From positions 62,001 to 126,000 of the forward strand of contig NZ_ATDN01000023.1 in NCBI RefSeq assembly GCF_004014805.1: a stretch of DNA of 64,000 bases, written 5' to 3'. The stretch's first letter is position 1. Each line of letters starts with the position of its first letter. The translations under genes and the position numbers were made by a program. A model generated the notes under the pieces. That model saw only the letters and a list, made by a program, of their open reading frames with translations, did no database searches and was not told where the DNA came from. Origin of the DNA: Mycolicibacterium elephantis DSM 44368. Lineage in GTDB: Bacteria; Actinomycetota; Actinomycetes; Mycobacteriales; Mycobacteriaceae. Positions 16,930 to 25,208 of the stretch are shown piece by piece.

Positions 16930-17189
16930 CGGCCGACAAGCGGTGGGTCGGCGTCGTCTACGGCGTCCTCGTGGTGCTGACGGTCGGTGCGCTCGCCTTC
17001 ACCTCGGGGACCGTGCACGAGATCCTCAGCCCGCGGGTCGCGGCCGCCGGCGCCGCCGCGCTGGCCTTCGTCAAGGCCTGGCTGGTGGCGATGGACTTCA
17101 TGGAGCTCAGGGGCACCGCGCTGCGGCGGTGGGCGGGGGCGTGGTTCCTGGTCGTCGGGCTACTCTGCATCGTGCTGATCCTGCGCTGA
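16926..17189 (+). CDS. Prokaryotic cytochrome c oxidase subunit IV family protein
   Basis: An 87-residue protein with three hydrophobic segments separated by short loops. The middle one (AAGAAALAFVKAWLVAMDFMEL) is the signature of bacterial oxidase subunit IV or NorF proteins. It starts at ATG 16926 by overlap with the subunit III stop and is the last gene before the 134-bp gap ahead of the SCP2 gene. Like its partner it has no catalytic subunit nearby. Confidence 0.82.
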   Translation: MTADKRWVGVVYGVLVVLTVGALAFTSGTVHEILSPRVAAAGAAALAFVKAWLVAMDFMELRGTALRRWAGAWFLVVGLLCIVLILR

Positions 17190-17245
17190 GCCGATGGGGG
17201 ACGAAGCTGCCGCATCCTGGCCTCGCGGAGCCAACCGCCGGCATA

Positions 17246-17263
17246 CCATAAGTTGACTTATGG
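17246..17263. promoter_or_regulatory. Perfect 7+4+7 inverted repeat upstream of the SCP2-P450 operon
   Basis: CCATAAG-TTGA-CTTATGG is a perfect stem with a four-base centre, about 60 bp upstream of ATG 17324 and 57 bp after the preceding stop. The hairpin is weak and AT-rich and no T-run follows it, so an operator fits better than an intrinsic terminator. The centre supplies TTGACT, which could double as a -35 hexamer. Confidence 0.45.
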
Positions 17264-17293
17264 CGGCTGTGATGCGACACTGACCATAGCCCG

Positions 17294-17315
17294 ATTTGAA
17301 TCTAGAATAAATTAA
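17294..17315 (+). promoter_or_regulatory. AT-rich element shared with the thiolase promoter at 27.5 kb
   Basis: This 22-bp AT-rich stretch (core TTGAATCTAGAATAAATTAA) runs into the AAGGAG ribosome site of the SCP2 gene. Its reverse complement matches the plus strand at 27518-27539 at 17 of 22 positions, including the blocks TTAATTTA, TAGA and TCAAA. The shared position just ahead of a coding start suggests a common operator or promoter rather than chance. Confidence 0.5.
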
Positions 17316-17323
17316 GGAGAACG

Positions 17324-17728
17324 ATGGGGTTCGCTAACTCTGCCGAGGTCACCCGCTACATCGGTGGGATCTTCGAGACGGCGTTCGAGGATCCTGAGAT
17401 CGGGCCGAAGCTGGTCGACACCGGACTCGTCGTGGCGTTCAACTTCACCGATCCCGAGGCCGTGGTGGTCATCGACATGGCCAACAAGTCCGTCCGGGAG
17501 GGACTGGAGGGCGGCGCGGCGCCGACCGCGACCATGTCCATGGCGGCCGAAACCGGCAGCGCCTACTGGCAGGGCAAGGTGAACCTGCCGCTCGCGATGG
17601 CGAAACGGAAGATCAAGGTCGAGGGCGACATGGGCAGCCTGCTCAAGCTGGCCCCACTGGGTAAGAAGCTCTACCCGGTGTACATCGAGCGGCTCAAGAA
17701 CGACGGTCGCGACGACCTCCTGGTCTAA
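17324..17728 (+). CDS. SCP2 sterol-binding domain protein
   Basis: A 134-residue protein that consists almost entirely of an SCP2 (sterol carrier) domain. The strand VVAFNFTDPEAVVVIDM is followed by TATMSMAAETGSAYWQGKVNLPLAMAKRKIKVEGDMGSLLKL, where the K-V-x-G-D turn and the C-terminal helix shape the hydrophobic pocket. Such free-standing proteins bind lipids, sterols or acyl-CoA and hand them to enzymes. It leads the ligase-P450 operon and has a strong AAGGAGA site at 17314-17320. Its presence argues for a poorly soluble pathway substrate. Confidence 0.9.
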   Translation: MGFANSAEVTRYIGGIFETAFEDPEIGPKLVDTGLVVAFNFTDPEAVVVIDMANKSVREGLEGGAAPTATMSMAAETGSAYWQGKVNLPLAMAKRKIKVEGDMGSLLKLAPLGKKLYPVYIERLKNDGRDDLLV

Positions 17729-17733
17729 CCGCG

Positions 17734-19272
17734 ATGTATCCGGGTACGCACGCGTCGGTCCGGCCGGATCATCCGGCGGTCATCATGGCCGGCTCCGGCA
17801 CCGTCACCACCTACGCAGAACTCGAGCAGCGGTCTGCCGCGGTGGCGTCGGCGCTCTACGACATGGGGCTGCGGCGCGGTGATGTCATCGCGCTGCTCTC
17901 GGACAACTCCGCTGCCGCCTTCGAAATCTATTGGGCTGCGCTCCGGTCAGGGCTCTACATCACCGCGGTGAACTGGCACCTGACGCCCGACGAGGCGGCA
18001 TACATCGTCAACGACAGTGGCGCACAGGTGTTGTTCGCGTCGGCCGGCATCAGCAACCTCGCCGCCGAACTCGTGGACCTCACGCCAGCGGTGAAGCGGC
18101 GCTACGCATTCGGCGGGCCGATCGCCGGCCACGAAAGCTACGCGGAACTGCTCGCCGGCGACTGGTCGCCGCTGCCGTCGCAGCCGCGGGGTTCGGAGAT
18201 GCTGTACTCGTCGGGAACCACGGGGCGGCCCAAGGGAATCAAGCCGCACCTGCTCGACATCCAGGTCGATCAGCCGGGCGACCCGTTGATCGCGATGCTG
18301 CAGCACGCGTTCGGGCTGAACGCCGACGACATCTACCTGTCCCCGGCGCCGATCTACCACACCGCCCCGCTGAAGTGGTGTGGCGGCGTGCTGGCGCTGG
18401 GCGGCACGGTCGTGCTGATGGAGCGCTTCGACGCCCGAGATGCGTTGGCGGCGATCGAGACGTACCGCGTCACCGTGACCCAGATGGTGCCGACGATGTT
18501 CATCCGGATGCTGCAGCTGCCCGAGGAGGTGCGCAAGGACTTCGACCTGTCGTCGCTGCGGCTGGCGGTGCACGCCGCAGCGCCCTGCCCACCCGATGTC
18601 AAGGACGCCATGATCGACTGGTGGGGGCCGATTTTCGTGGAGTACTACGGCGCCACCGAACAGCACGGCACGACGGTGATCACCACACCGGAATGGCAGA
18701 AGAAGCGAGGCTCGGTGGGCCGGGCGGCGCTCGGCGTCATCCACATCTGCGATGACGACGGTGTGGAGCTGCCGAACGGCGAGATCGGCACCGTCTACTT
18801 CGAACGCGACGCAACCCCGTTCGAGTACCACAACGATCGCGTCAAGACAGCCGAGTCCCGGCATCCCCAGCACGACAACTGGTCGACCGTGGGCGATATG
18901 GGATACGTCGACGACGACGGCTATCTCTTCCTGACCGATCGCAAGGCCTTCATGATCATCTCCGGCGGCATCAACATCTATCCGCAGGAAATCGAGAACG
19001 TGCTGGCCCTGCACCCGTGTGTCGCCGATGTGGCGGTGATTGGCGTGCCCGATCCGGAGATGGGCGAGCAGGTCAAGGCCGTCGTCCAGCTGCGCGACGG
19101 GATCACCGGCTCCGACGAGCTCGCCCAGGAAATCATCGACTATGTGCGCCAACGTATTGCGCACTACAAAGCGCCACGCTCGGTGGACTTCACTGACGAG
19201 CTGCCGCGCACACCCACCGGGAAGTTGGCCAAACGGCTCCTCATCAACAGATATCTGGAGGTCGCACAATGA
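17734..19272 (+). CDS. AMP-dependent acyl-CoA synthetase (FadD-type ligase)
   Basis: A 512-residue adenylate-forming ligase five bases after the SCP2 gene. YSSGTTGRPKG (about 158-168) is the phosphate loop; YYGATEQHG, TVGDMGYVDDDGY and DRKAFMIISGGINIYPQEIE are the later core motifs, and TPTGKLAKR carries the catalytic Lys. It is shorter at the N-terminus than the two ligases upstream. It probably activates the acid made by the P450/SDR/aldehyde dehydrogenase module. The stop overlaps the P450 start. Confidence 0.9.
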   Translation: MYPGTHASVRPDHPAVIMAGSGTVTTYAELEQRSAAVASALYDMGLRRGDVIALLSDNSAAAFEIYWAALRSGLYITAVNWHLTPDEAAYIVNDSGAQVLFASAGISNLAAELVDLTPAVKRRYAFGGPIAGHESYAELLAGDWSPLPSQPRGSEMLYSSGTTGRPKGIKPHLLDIQVDQPGDPLIAMLQHAFGLNADDIYLSPAPIYHTAPLKWCGGVLALGGTVVLMERFDARDALAAIETYRVTVTQMVPTMFIRMLQLPEEVRKDFDLSSLRLAVHAAAPCPPDVKDAMIDWWGPIFVEYYGATEQHGTTVITTPEWQKKRGSVGRAALGVIHICDDDGVELPNGEIGTVYFERDATPFEYHNDRVKTAESRHPQHDNWSTVGDMGYVDDDGYLFLTDRKAFMIISGGINIYPQEIENVLALHPCVADVAVIGVPDPEMGEQVKAVVQLRDGITGSDELAQEIIDYVRQRIAHYKAPRSVDFTDELPRTPTGKLAKRLLINRYLEVAQ

Positions 19273-20531
19273 CTGCAGTACAGGCCCCGACTGAGCGTCC
19301 GCCGTTCGATCCGGTCAGCATCTCGCCGGTGGAGTTCTGGGCCCAGAGCTTCGACGAGCGCGAGAAGGCTTTCAAGATCTTGCGCGACGAGCGTCCGGTC
19401 AGCTGGCACCCGCCGCTCGAGGGCTCGATGATGGAGCCGGAGATCGACGGGGTCTGGGTGGTCACCCGGCACGAGGACGTCGCCTACGTCAGCAAGAATC
19501 CCGAATTGTTCTGCTCGGGGCAGGGCATCACCTTCGAGGCAGTGCCCGAGGAATTGCTGGCCGCCACCCAGTCCTTCCTCGGCATGGACGGTGCCGAACA
19601 CGCGAGCCTGCGCCGGCTCGTGAGTTCGGTGTTCACGCCTCGGCGGGTCGCCCAGATCAAGGACCAGATCGAGCGTCAGGCTCGCCTCATCATCGACGAC
19701 CTGCTGGAGACGAAGGAGGGCGACTTCGTCGAGCAGGTGTCCAAGCGGCTGCCGATGTGGACCATCTACGAAATGCTGGGCCTCCCCGAGGAACAGCGCG
19801 ACGAAGCCGCGAAGCTGGCCGAGGGCATGGTGGCCTGGGCTGATCCCGACGTCGCCGCCGGCCGTGAACCCAGTCAGGTGCTCACCGATTCCCTCGTCGG
19901 CCTGCTCGACATCGGTATCAGCCTCGCCCAGGCCCGGCGGGAGAAACCGGAGAACGACCTGATGACGTCGTTGGTGCAGGCCGAGGTGGAAGGACGCCGG
20001 CTCACCGACGACGAACTCGGCCCGTACTTCGTCCTGCTGTCGGTGGCCGGCAACGACACCACCAAGACCACGACCACCTTCACGACGATCGCGCTGGACC
20101 GGCATCCCGAGCAGAAGGCGCTGCTGCAGCAGGACTTCGACAAGTACATCAAGGTCGCCATCGAGGAATTCGTCCGGTGGGCCACCCCGGTGATGACCTT
20201 CCGGCGCACCGCGACCCAGGACACCGAACTGCGCGGCCAGCACATCCGCGAGGGCGACTGGGTCGCGATGGTCTACTCGTCGGCGAACCGCGACGAACGG
20301 GTGTTCCGCAATCCCCACGAGTTCGACATCACCCGCACACCGAACCCGCACGTCGGATTCGGCGGCGGCGGCCCGCACTACTGCATGGGCGCGTTCCTGG
20401 CGAAGATCCAGCTGGAAGCCATCTTCCGGGAGCTGATCTTCCGCGCACCGAACCTGCACGTCGGCGAACCAGAGTACCTGACCGGCAACTTCATCACCGC
20501 GGTGAAGTCGCTGCCCTACACCCTCGACTAA
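19269..20531 (+). CDS. Cytochrome P450
   Basis: A 420-residue soluble bacterial P450. The I-helix oxygen motif is AGNDTT (260-265), the ExxR pair is Glu300/Arg303, and the heme loop FGGGGPHYCMGAFLAK gives the thiolate ligand Cys372. The general layout (EYLTGNFITAVKSLPY at the C-terminus) is like the lipid- and steroid-hydroxylating mycobacterial P450s such as the CYP124/125/142 group, but I cannot assign a CYP family. It starts by ATGA overlap with the ligase. Its redox partners are encoded 2-3 kb downstream in the same operon. Confidence 0.92.
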   Translation: MTAVQAPTERPPFDPVSISPVEFWAQSFDEREKAFKILRDERPVSWHPPLEGSMMEPEIDGVWVVTRHEDVAYVSKNPELFCSGQGITFEAVPEELLAATQSFLGMDGAEHASLRRLVSSVFTPRRVAQIKDQIERQARLIIDDLLETKEGDFVEQVSKRLPMWTIYEMLGLPEEQRDEAAKLAEGMVAWADPDVAAGREPSQVLTDSLVGLLDIGISLAQARREKPENDLMTSLVQAEVEGRRLTDDELGPYFVLLSVAGNDTTKTTTTFTTIALDRHPEQKALLQQDFDKYIKVAIEEFVRWATPVMTFRRTATQDTELRGQHIREGDWVAMVYSSANRDERVFRNPHEFDITRTPNPHVGFGGGGPHYCMGAFLAKIQLEAIFRELIFRAPNLHVGEPEYLTGNFITAVKSLPYTLD

Positions 20532-20544
20532 GGAGCCGCCTCAC

Positions 20545-21336
20545 ATGTCCGAATTCGCCGGAAAGCGTTATGTCGTAACCGGTGCCGCGTCCGGGATCGG
20601 CGATGCGACCGCGCGCAAGCTGCTCGACGCGGGGGCGTCGGTGTACTCCCTGGACCGAAACGCGCCCTCGGCTCCGGTCACCCAGCACATCACCGTCGAC
20701 CTGGCCAACCCGCGCAACATCGACGCCGCGCTCGAACAGTTGGAGGGCCAGTTCGACGGGCTGATGAACATCGCGGGCATCCCGGGAACGGCTCCCGCCG
20801 ATCTCGTGATGGCGGTCAACACGTTCGCGGTGCGACACCTCACCGAGGCCTTCTTCGAGCGCCTGGCACCGGGCGGAACGGTGACGATCGTGTCCTCCAC
20901 CGCCGGCTTCGGCTGGCCGCTGCGGCTCGAGGCGATCCGTGATCTGCTCGCCACCGACACGTTCGAGGAAGCGCAGGCATGGTTCAAGGCCAACCCCCAG
21001 CAGGGCAACGCCTACAACTTCTCGAAGGAGTGCACCACCGTCTACACCATGATGATGGGACTTGCCGTGGCGCAGATGGGATTCCGGATCAATGCGGTGC
21101 TGCCCGGACCCGTCGAGACGCCGATCCTGGCGGACTTCGAGGAGTCGATGGGAAAGGACACCCTCGACGGTGTGAAGGAACTGCTGGGCCGGCACGCGCA
21201 ACCCGACGACATCGCCGACGGGATCCTGTTCCTGGCGTCGGACGCGGCGCGGTGGATCAACGGCCACCCGCTCATCATCGACGGCGGTATCAGCGGGGCT
21301 GTGGCGTCCGGTGTGGTTGACGCGCCCGAGATCTGA
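20545..21336 (+). CDS. SDR family oxidoreductase (3-alpha-hydroxysteroid dehydrogenase-like)
   Basis: A 263-residue short-chain dehydrogenase. TGAASGIG (12-19) binds the cofactor, the active-site Ser is Ser117 or Ser118, and Tyr157-x3-Lys161 lies in YNFSK. The long insertion before the Tyr (about 125-155) and the DLANPRNID segment resemble the 3-alpha-hydroxysteroid/carbonyl reductase type known from Comamonas. An AAGGAG site precedes ATG 20545. It probably oxidises the alcohol made by the P450 to an aldehyde or ketone. Confidence 0.87.
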   Translation: MSEFAGKRYVVTGAASGIGDATARKLLDAGASVYSLDRNAPSAPVTQHITVDLANPRNIDAALEQLEGQFDGLMNIAGIPGTAPADLVMAVNTFAVRHLTEAFFERLAPGGTVTIVSSTAGFGWPLRLEAIRDLLATDTFEEAQAWFKANPQQGNAYNFSKECTTVYTMMMGLAVAQMGFRINAVLPGPVETPILADFEESMGKDTLDGVKELLGRHAQPDDIADGILFLASDAARWINGHPLIIDGGISGAVASGVVDAPEI

Positions 21337-21344
21337 GGCAGGCC

Positions 21345-22733
21345 ATGACTGTTCAGGCGCGCGCGGAAGCGGCCGAGGCCGGCCTGGTCGATGAGCTGCG
21401 TGGTGTGTTCGAGACCGGCCGCACCCGGTCGGTGCGGTGGCGGCTCGACCAGCTGGCCGGCATTGAACGGCTGTGTACGGAGCAAGAGCCGGCGATCGCG
21501 GCCGCACTGGCCGAGGACCTGGGCCGAACTCCCGCCGAGGCATGGCTGGGCGATGTCACCTCGACGAAAGGTGAAGCGGCCTACGCCCGTAAGCATCTGC
21601 GCAAGTGGATGCGACGGCGCCGTCAGCCACTGCCCCTGGTGCAGTTGCCCGGACGGGCGTGGGTGCAGTATGACCCGCTCGGCGTGGTGCTGATCATCGG
21701 CCCGTGGAACTACCCGGTGTATCTGAGCCTGGGTCCGCTGGTGGCGGCTGTCGCGGCGGGCAACTGTGCGGTCATCAAACCCTCCGAGTTGGCGCCTGCG
21801 ACCTCGGCGCTCCTGGCCCGGCTGGTTCCGCAGTACCTGGACGCCGAGGCGATCCGCGTTGTGGAAGGCGACCGCCAGATCACACAGGCCCTGTTGGCGC
21901 AGGGCTTCGACCACGCGCTCTTCACCGGCGGCACAGAGGTGGGCCGCAAGATCATGGCGGCGGCCGCGCCGACGCTCACGCCGGTCACGCTCGAACTGGG
22001 TGGCAAGAGCCCGGTGATCGTGGCTGCCGATGCCGATCTGGATGTGGCGGCGCGCCGCCTGGCTTGGGTGAAGATGCTCAACTCCGGCCAGACGTGTATC
22101 GCACCGGATTATGTGCTCGCTGAGGCATCGATCGCCGATGAACTGGTCCGCAAGGTCATCGACACGATGGCCAAATTCCGGTCGGGCGAACCCGATCCGT
22201 CGCTGCCCATCGTGAACCAGCGGCAGTTCGACCGCCTGGTCTCGCTGATCTCGACGACGACGGGAACTGTTGGGACAGGCGGTAAGTGGGATGTCGAGAA
22301 GCTACGTATCGAGCCGACGGTCATCGTCGATCCGGCGCCGACCGACCCCGTGATGGGCGAGGAGATCTTCGGCCCGATACTCCCGGTGCTCCGGGTGAAG
22401 TCAACCGACGAAGCCATTCGGTTCGTGAACTCCCGCCCGAAGCCGTTGGCGCTGTATGTATTCACCGCTTCACAGCAGCGCGGCCGGGAGATCATCGACG
22501 CTACGCCGTCCGGCGGTGCGGTCATCAACCACATCGCCATGCACTGCCTGGTACCCCAGTTGCCGTTCGGCGGGGTCGGGGCCAGCGGGATGGGTGCCTA
22601 CCACGGCCGGTGGGGTTTTGAAACGCTCAGCTACCGTCGCGCGGTGCTTGCGAAGCCCGCCAAACCCGACCCGTCGCTGATGTATCCGCCGTATACCGAT
22701 CGGGCACTCAACATCATGCGGAGGTTGATGTGA
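21345..22733 (+). CDS. Aldehyde dehydrogenase (ALDH3-like)
   Basis: A 462-residue NAD(P)-dependent aldehyde dehydrogenase. GPWNYP (119-124) and FTGGTEVG form the cofactor site, the general base is Glu217 in LELGGKSP, and the nucleophile is Cys251 in SGQTCIAPDY. The length and sequence fit the class 3/fatty-aldehyde branch. It should convert the aldehyde produced by the upstream SDR into the acid used by the ligase. The stop overlaps the ferredoxin start, so the redox chain is translationally coupled. Confidence 0.92.
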   Translation: MTVQARAEAAEAGLVDELRGVFETGRTRSVRWRLDQLAGIERLCTEQEPAIAAALAEDLGRTPAEAWLGDVTSTKGEAAYARKHLRKWMRRRRQPLPLVQLPGRAWVQYDPLGVVLIIGPWNYPVYLSLGPLVAAVAAGNCAVIKPSELAPATSALLARLVPQYLDAEAIRVVEGDRQITQALLAQGFDHALFTGGTEVGRKIMAAAAPTLTPVTLELGGKSPVIVAADADLDVAARRLAWVKMLNSGQTCIAPDYVLAEASIADELVRKVIDTMAKFRSGEPDPSLPIVNQRQFDRLVSLISTTTGTVGTGGKWDVEKLRIEPTVIVDPAPTDPVMGEEIFGPILPVLRVKSTDEAIRFVNSRPKPLALYVFTASQQRGREIIDATPSGGAVINHIAMHCLVPQLPFGGVGASGMGAYHGRWGFETLSYRRAVLAKPAKPDPSLMYPPYTDRALNIMRRLM

Positions 22734-22924
22734 TGAAGATTCGTGTGGACCGCGTCAGGTGCGGAGGCATCGGGATGTGCGAGATGACGGCCCCAACGGT
22801 GTTCAAGGTCGGTGACGACGGCGCCGCCACCGTCATCAACGAGAACCCGTCGGAGGATGAGCGCGCCCAGGTCGAGGAGGCGGTCTCGAACTGCCCCACC
22901 GGCGCGCTGTCCATCGAAGACTGA
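22733..22924 (+). CDS. 3Fe-4S-type ferredoxin
   Basis: A 63-residue ferredoxin starting at ATG 22733, which overlaps the TGA of the aldehyde dehydrogenase; a GTG one codon earlier is possible, but the GGAGG at 22720-22724 is better spaced for the ATG. The cluster ligands follow the mycobacterial single-cluster pattern: Cys10-x5-Cys16 and a late Cys-Pro. The variable position in the first loop is Ile13 instead of a fourth Cys, as expected for a [3Fe-4S] cluster. Such ferredoxins carry electrons to P450s encoded beside them, here the gene at 19269. Confidence 0.9.
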   Translation: MKIRVDRVRCGGIGMCEMTAPTVFKVGDDGAATVINENPSEDERAQVEEAVSNCPTGALSIED

Positions 22925-22939
22925 CCAGGAGTATCGGCT

Positions 22940-24514
22940 TTGGCGTTCGTCATCACCCAGAACTGCTGCACGGACGGCAGTTGCGTGCCGGTGTGCCCGG
23001 TGGACTGTATCCGCCCGGTTCCCAACGGTGTTTCACCGCAGATGCTCTACATCGACCCGGTTGCGTGTGTCGACTGTGGGGCATGCATGGAGGTGTGTCC
23101 GGTCGGGGCGATTTACCACGAGGACGAGTTGCCGACCGGGCAGCAGCGTTTCCGTGACGTCAACGCGGCGTACTTCACGGAGTCGCCGCTGCGGCCGCGG
23201 AACACGATTCGGAAGTCGTTGCCGCACAGGATTGACCGGGGCGCGTTGCGCGTCGCGATCGTCGGTGCGGGACCTGCGGGGTGCTATGCCGCAGCCGAGC
23301 TCGTGCGGACTCCTGGCGTCGAGGTGCACATCTTCGATCGGTTGCCGACGCCGTTCGGGCTGATTCGTTCCGGCGTGGCGCCCGACCATCAGACGACCAA
23401 GCAGGTCGTGAGTCTGTTCGAGCCGATCCTGGCGAGCGACCCGGTGACGTGTCACTTCAATGTGGAGGTGGGCCGCGACGTCACGCACGAAGAACTGATA
23501 GAGCACCACGATGCGGTGATCTACGCGGTCGGCGCCTCCCGCAGTAGGGAACTGGGAATCCCCGGCGAGCAGCTGCCCGGCCACTACGCCGCCGCCGACT
23601 TCGTCGCCTGGTACAACGGTCACCCCGACCACGTCCATCACGAATTCGACCTTTCCACGCCCCGCCTCGTGATCGTCGGCAACGGCAACGTGGCGTTGGA
23701 CGCCGCGCGGATTTTGGTCTCGGGAGCGGATGCGCTCGCGCGGACCGACATCGCCGACCATGCGCTGCGCGCCCTGGCGGAGAGCGCAGTACGCGAAGTC
23801 GTGATCCTGGGCCGTCGCGGCGCCGCCGATGGCGCCTTTTCCCTGGGCGAGCTGATCGCGCTCGGTGAGCTACCGGGCATCGATGTCGCGGTTCAGGGTG
23901 ATCCCGGGGCGCGTCCCGACGACGATCTCGAGCGTTCGCTGAAGTACGACCTGGTGGCCGAGTACGCAAACCGGCCGCGAAATCCCGAGAATCGCGTTGT
24001 GACGCTGGTGTTTTCAGCGCCACCGCTGGAGCTGATCGGGGAGCATCGCGTCGAAGGCGTTCGCCTGGAATCGGGAACGATCGAGACCCCAGTGGTGCTG
24101 CGGTCGATCGGCTACCGCGGCGGAGCCATCGATGGTGTGCCGTTCGACGAGGCAGCGGGTCGGGTACCCAACGAGGAAGGACGGGTGTTCGACGGTGATG
24201 AGCCGGTGCCCGGTGTTTACGTGACCGGGTGGATCAAGCGTGGACCCCGGGGTCTCATCGGTACCAACCGCACCTGCGCACAGCAGACGGTCACCCACCT
24301 GATGGAGGATTTCGCCGCCGGCCGGCTGCATCGCACCAACGGCAAGGCCCTCGACGAAGACATCCGTGCGTTGCTGGCCAGCCGGGGCGTGACGGCCGTC
24401 GACTGGCAGGGCTGGTTGGCGATCGACGCGGCGGAGCGGCAGCGCGGGACCGGCAGCCGTCCGCGAGTGAAGTACACCGACACAGCGGAATTGGTTGCGG
24501 CAGCTCGGCAATAG
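22940..24514 (+). CDS. NADPH:ferredoxin reductase with N-terminal ferredoxin domain (FprB-type)
   Basis: A 524-residue fusion starting at TTG 22940 behind CCAGGAGT. Residues 1-60 hold a seven- or eight-iron ferredoxin domain with Cys clusters at 9-23 (CCTDGSCVPVC) and 43-53 (CVDCGACMEVC). From residue 105 on it is an adrenodoxin-reductase-like flavoprotein, with AIVGAGPAGCYAAAE (FAD), GNGNVALDAARIL (NADPH) and PGVYVTGWIKRGPRGLIGTN. This matches the architecture of mycobacterial FprB. It can deliver NADPH electrons to the 3Fe-4S ferredoxin and so to the P450, and possibly to the Rieske oxygenase upstream. It is the last intact gene of the island. Confidence 0.9.
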   Translation: MAFVITQNCCTDGSCVPVCPVDCIRPVPNGVSPQMLYIDPVACVDCGACMEVCPVGAIYHEDELPTGQQRFRDVNAAYFTESPLRPRNTIRKSLPHRIDRGALRVAIVGAGPAGCYAAAELVRTPGVEVHIFDRLPTPFGLIRSGVAPDHQTTKQVVSLFEPILASDPVTCHFNVEVGRDVTHEELIEHHDAVIYAVGASRSRELGIPGEQLPGHYAAADFVAWYNGHPDHVHHEFDLSTPRLVIVGNGNVALDAARILVSGADALARTDIADHALRALAESAVREVVILGRRGAADGAFSLGELIALGELPGIDVAVQGDPGARPDDDLERSLKYDLVAEYANRPRNPENRVVTLVFSAPPLELIGEHRVEGVRLESGTIETPVVLRSIGYRGGAIDGVPFDEAAGRVPNEEGRVFDGDEPVPGVYVTGWIKRGPRGLIGTNRTCAQQTVTHLMEDFAAGRLHRTNGKALDEDIRALLASRGVTAVDWQGWLAIDAAERQRGTGSRPRVKYTDTAELVAAARQ

Positions 24515-24649
24515 TCCTGAGAACCTGCCGCAGCGGTGTAGCGACTGTTGAACACCTTTCCTCACGTCTAGTTCGATCAGCAGTGAGGGCAGACCGAGGC
24601 TGGACCCGTCGGCATCTACTCGACGGTGGCATAGGTGCGGTCGCGGCCG

Positions 24650-25174
24650 CTGTCGTCAGGCCATGTGGCGCCACCGCTTATCGAGCCGCGAGTCGTCGAC
24701 GCCCATGGCGATGAGACGCCCGCGGGTGAAGTCGGGATGCTGGTGTTGCGTGGTGAGGGGATCACTGTGGGTGACTGGACCAATCCGCAGGCGACCGGGG
24801 AGGTCATCCGCGACGGATGGTTGCACACCGGTGACCTGATGCGGCTCTATTCCGACGGTGCGAATCTGCTCGTCGACCGAATACGCGGCGTCATCATCAC
24901 CGGCGGGCGACGCGTCTACTCGGGAGAAGTCGAGCAGGCGATCGCTGGCCATCCCGACGTCGACGACGTGGCGGTTGTCGGCCGACCCGACGACGTGTGG
25001 GGAGAGACCGTAGTCGCCGTCGTCACGGCGCGCGCCCCAGGGTCCAGTTCGACGCTCGCCGACTTTAAGGTGCCACGTGAGGTGATCTTCGGCGCCGTAC
25101 CGCGCAACGGGGCCGGCAAGGTGCAGAAGCACCTACTGCGACACGCAGTGAGCGCTGACGATTCGCAAAGCTGA
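24650..25174 (+). pseudogene. Truncated C-terminal remnant of an acyl-CoA synthetase
   Basis: The frame is open from about 24635 and encodes only the last third of an adenylate-forming ligase: GEVGMLVLRG, DGWLHTGDL, the hinge region VDRIRGVIITGGRRVYSGEVE and the catalytic Lys in GAGKVQKHLLR. The N-terminal 350 or so residues, including the phosphate loop, are missing. There is also an internal gap between VVTARAPGS and LADFKVPRE, where about 15-20 residues of helix are normally present. The sequence from 24515 to 24650 shows no gene and no recognisable ligase sequence in any frame. It is a decayed copy, not a functional enzyme. Confidence 0.8.
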
Positions 25175-25208
25175 GCGGAAATGGTAGCCGCGATCGCGAC
25201 GTAGGGGA

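Noticed and set aside
17246..17263. Intrinsic terminator after the oxidase subunit IV gene
   Set aside because: The stem is short and AT-rich and no T-run follows, so it would terminate poorly; an operator is more likely.
11316..17323. KstR or KstR2 binding sites in the regulatory gaps
   Set aside because: I looked for the TAGAAC-GTTCTA-like KstR and AnCAAG-CTTGnT-like KstR2 patterns and found neither.
1..24514. Assignment to the diterpenoid (dit) or the cholesterol ring-degradation cluster
   Set aside because: Several gene types are shared, but no extradiol dioxygenase, ring hydrolase or KstD/KshA gene is present; naming a substrate would be a guess.
24515..24650. A small gene or the missing ligase N-terminus before the pseudogene
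   Set aside because: No frame shows ligase motifs or a convincing start; I see only non-coding sequence here.
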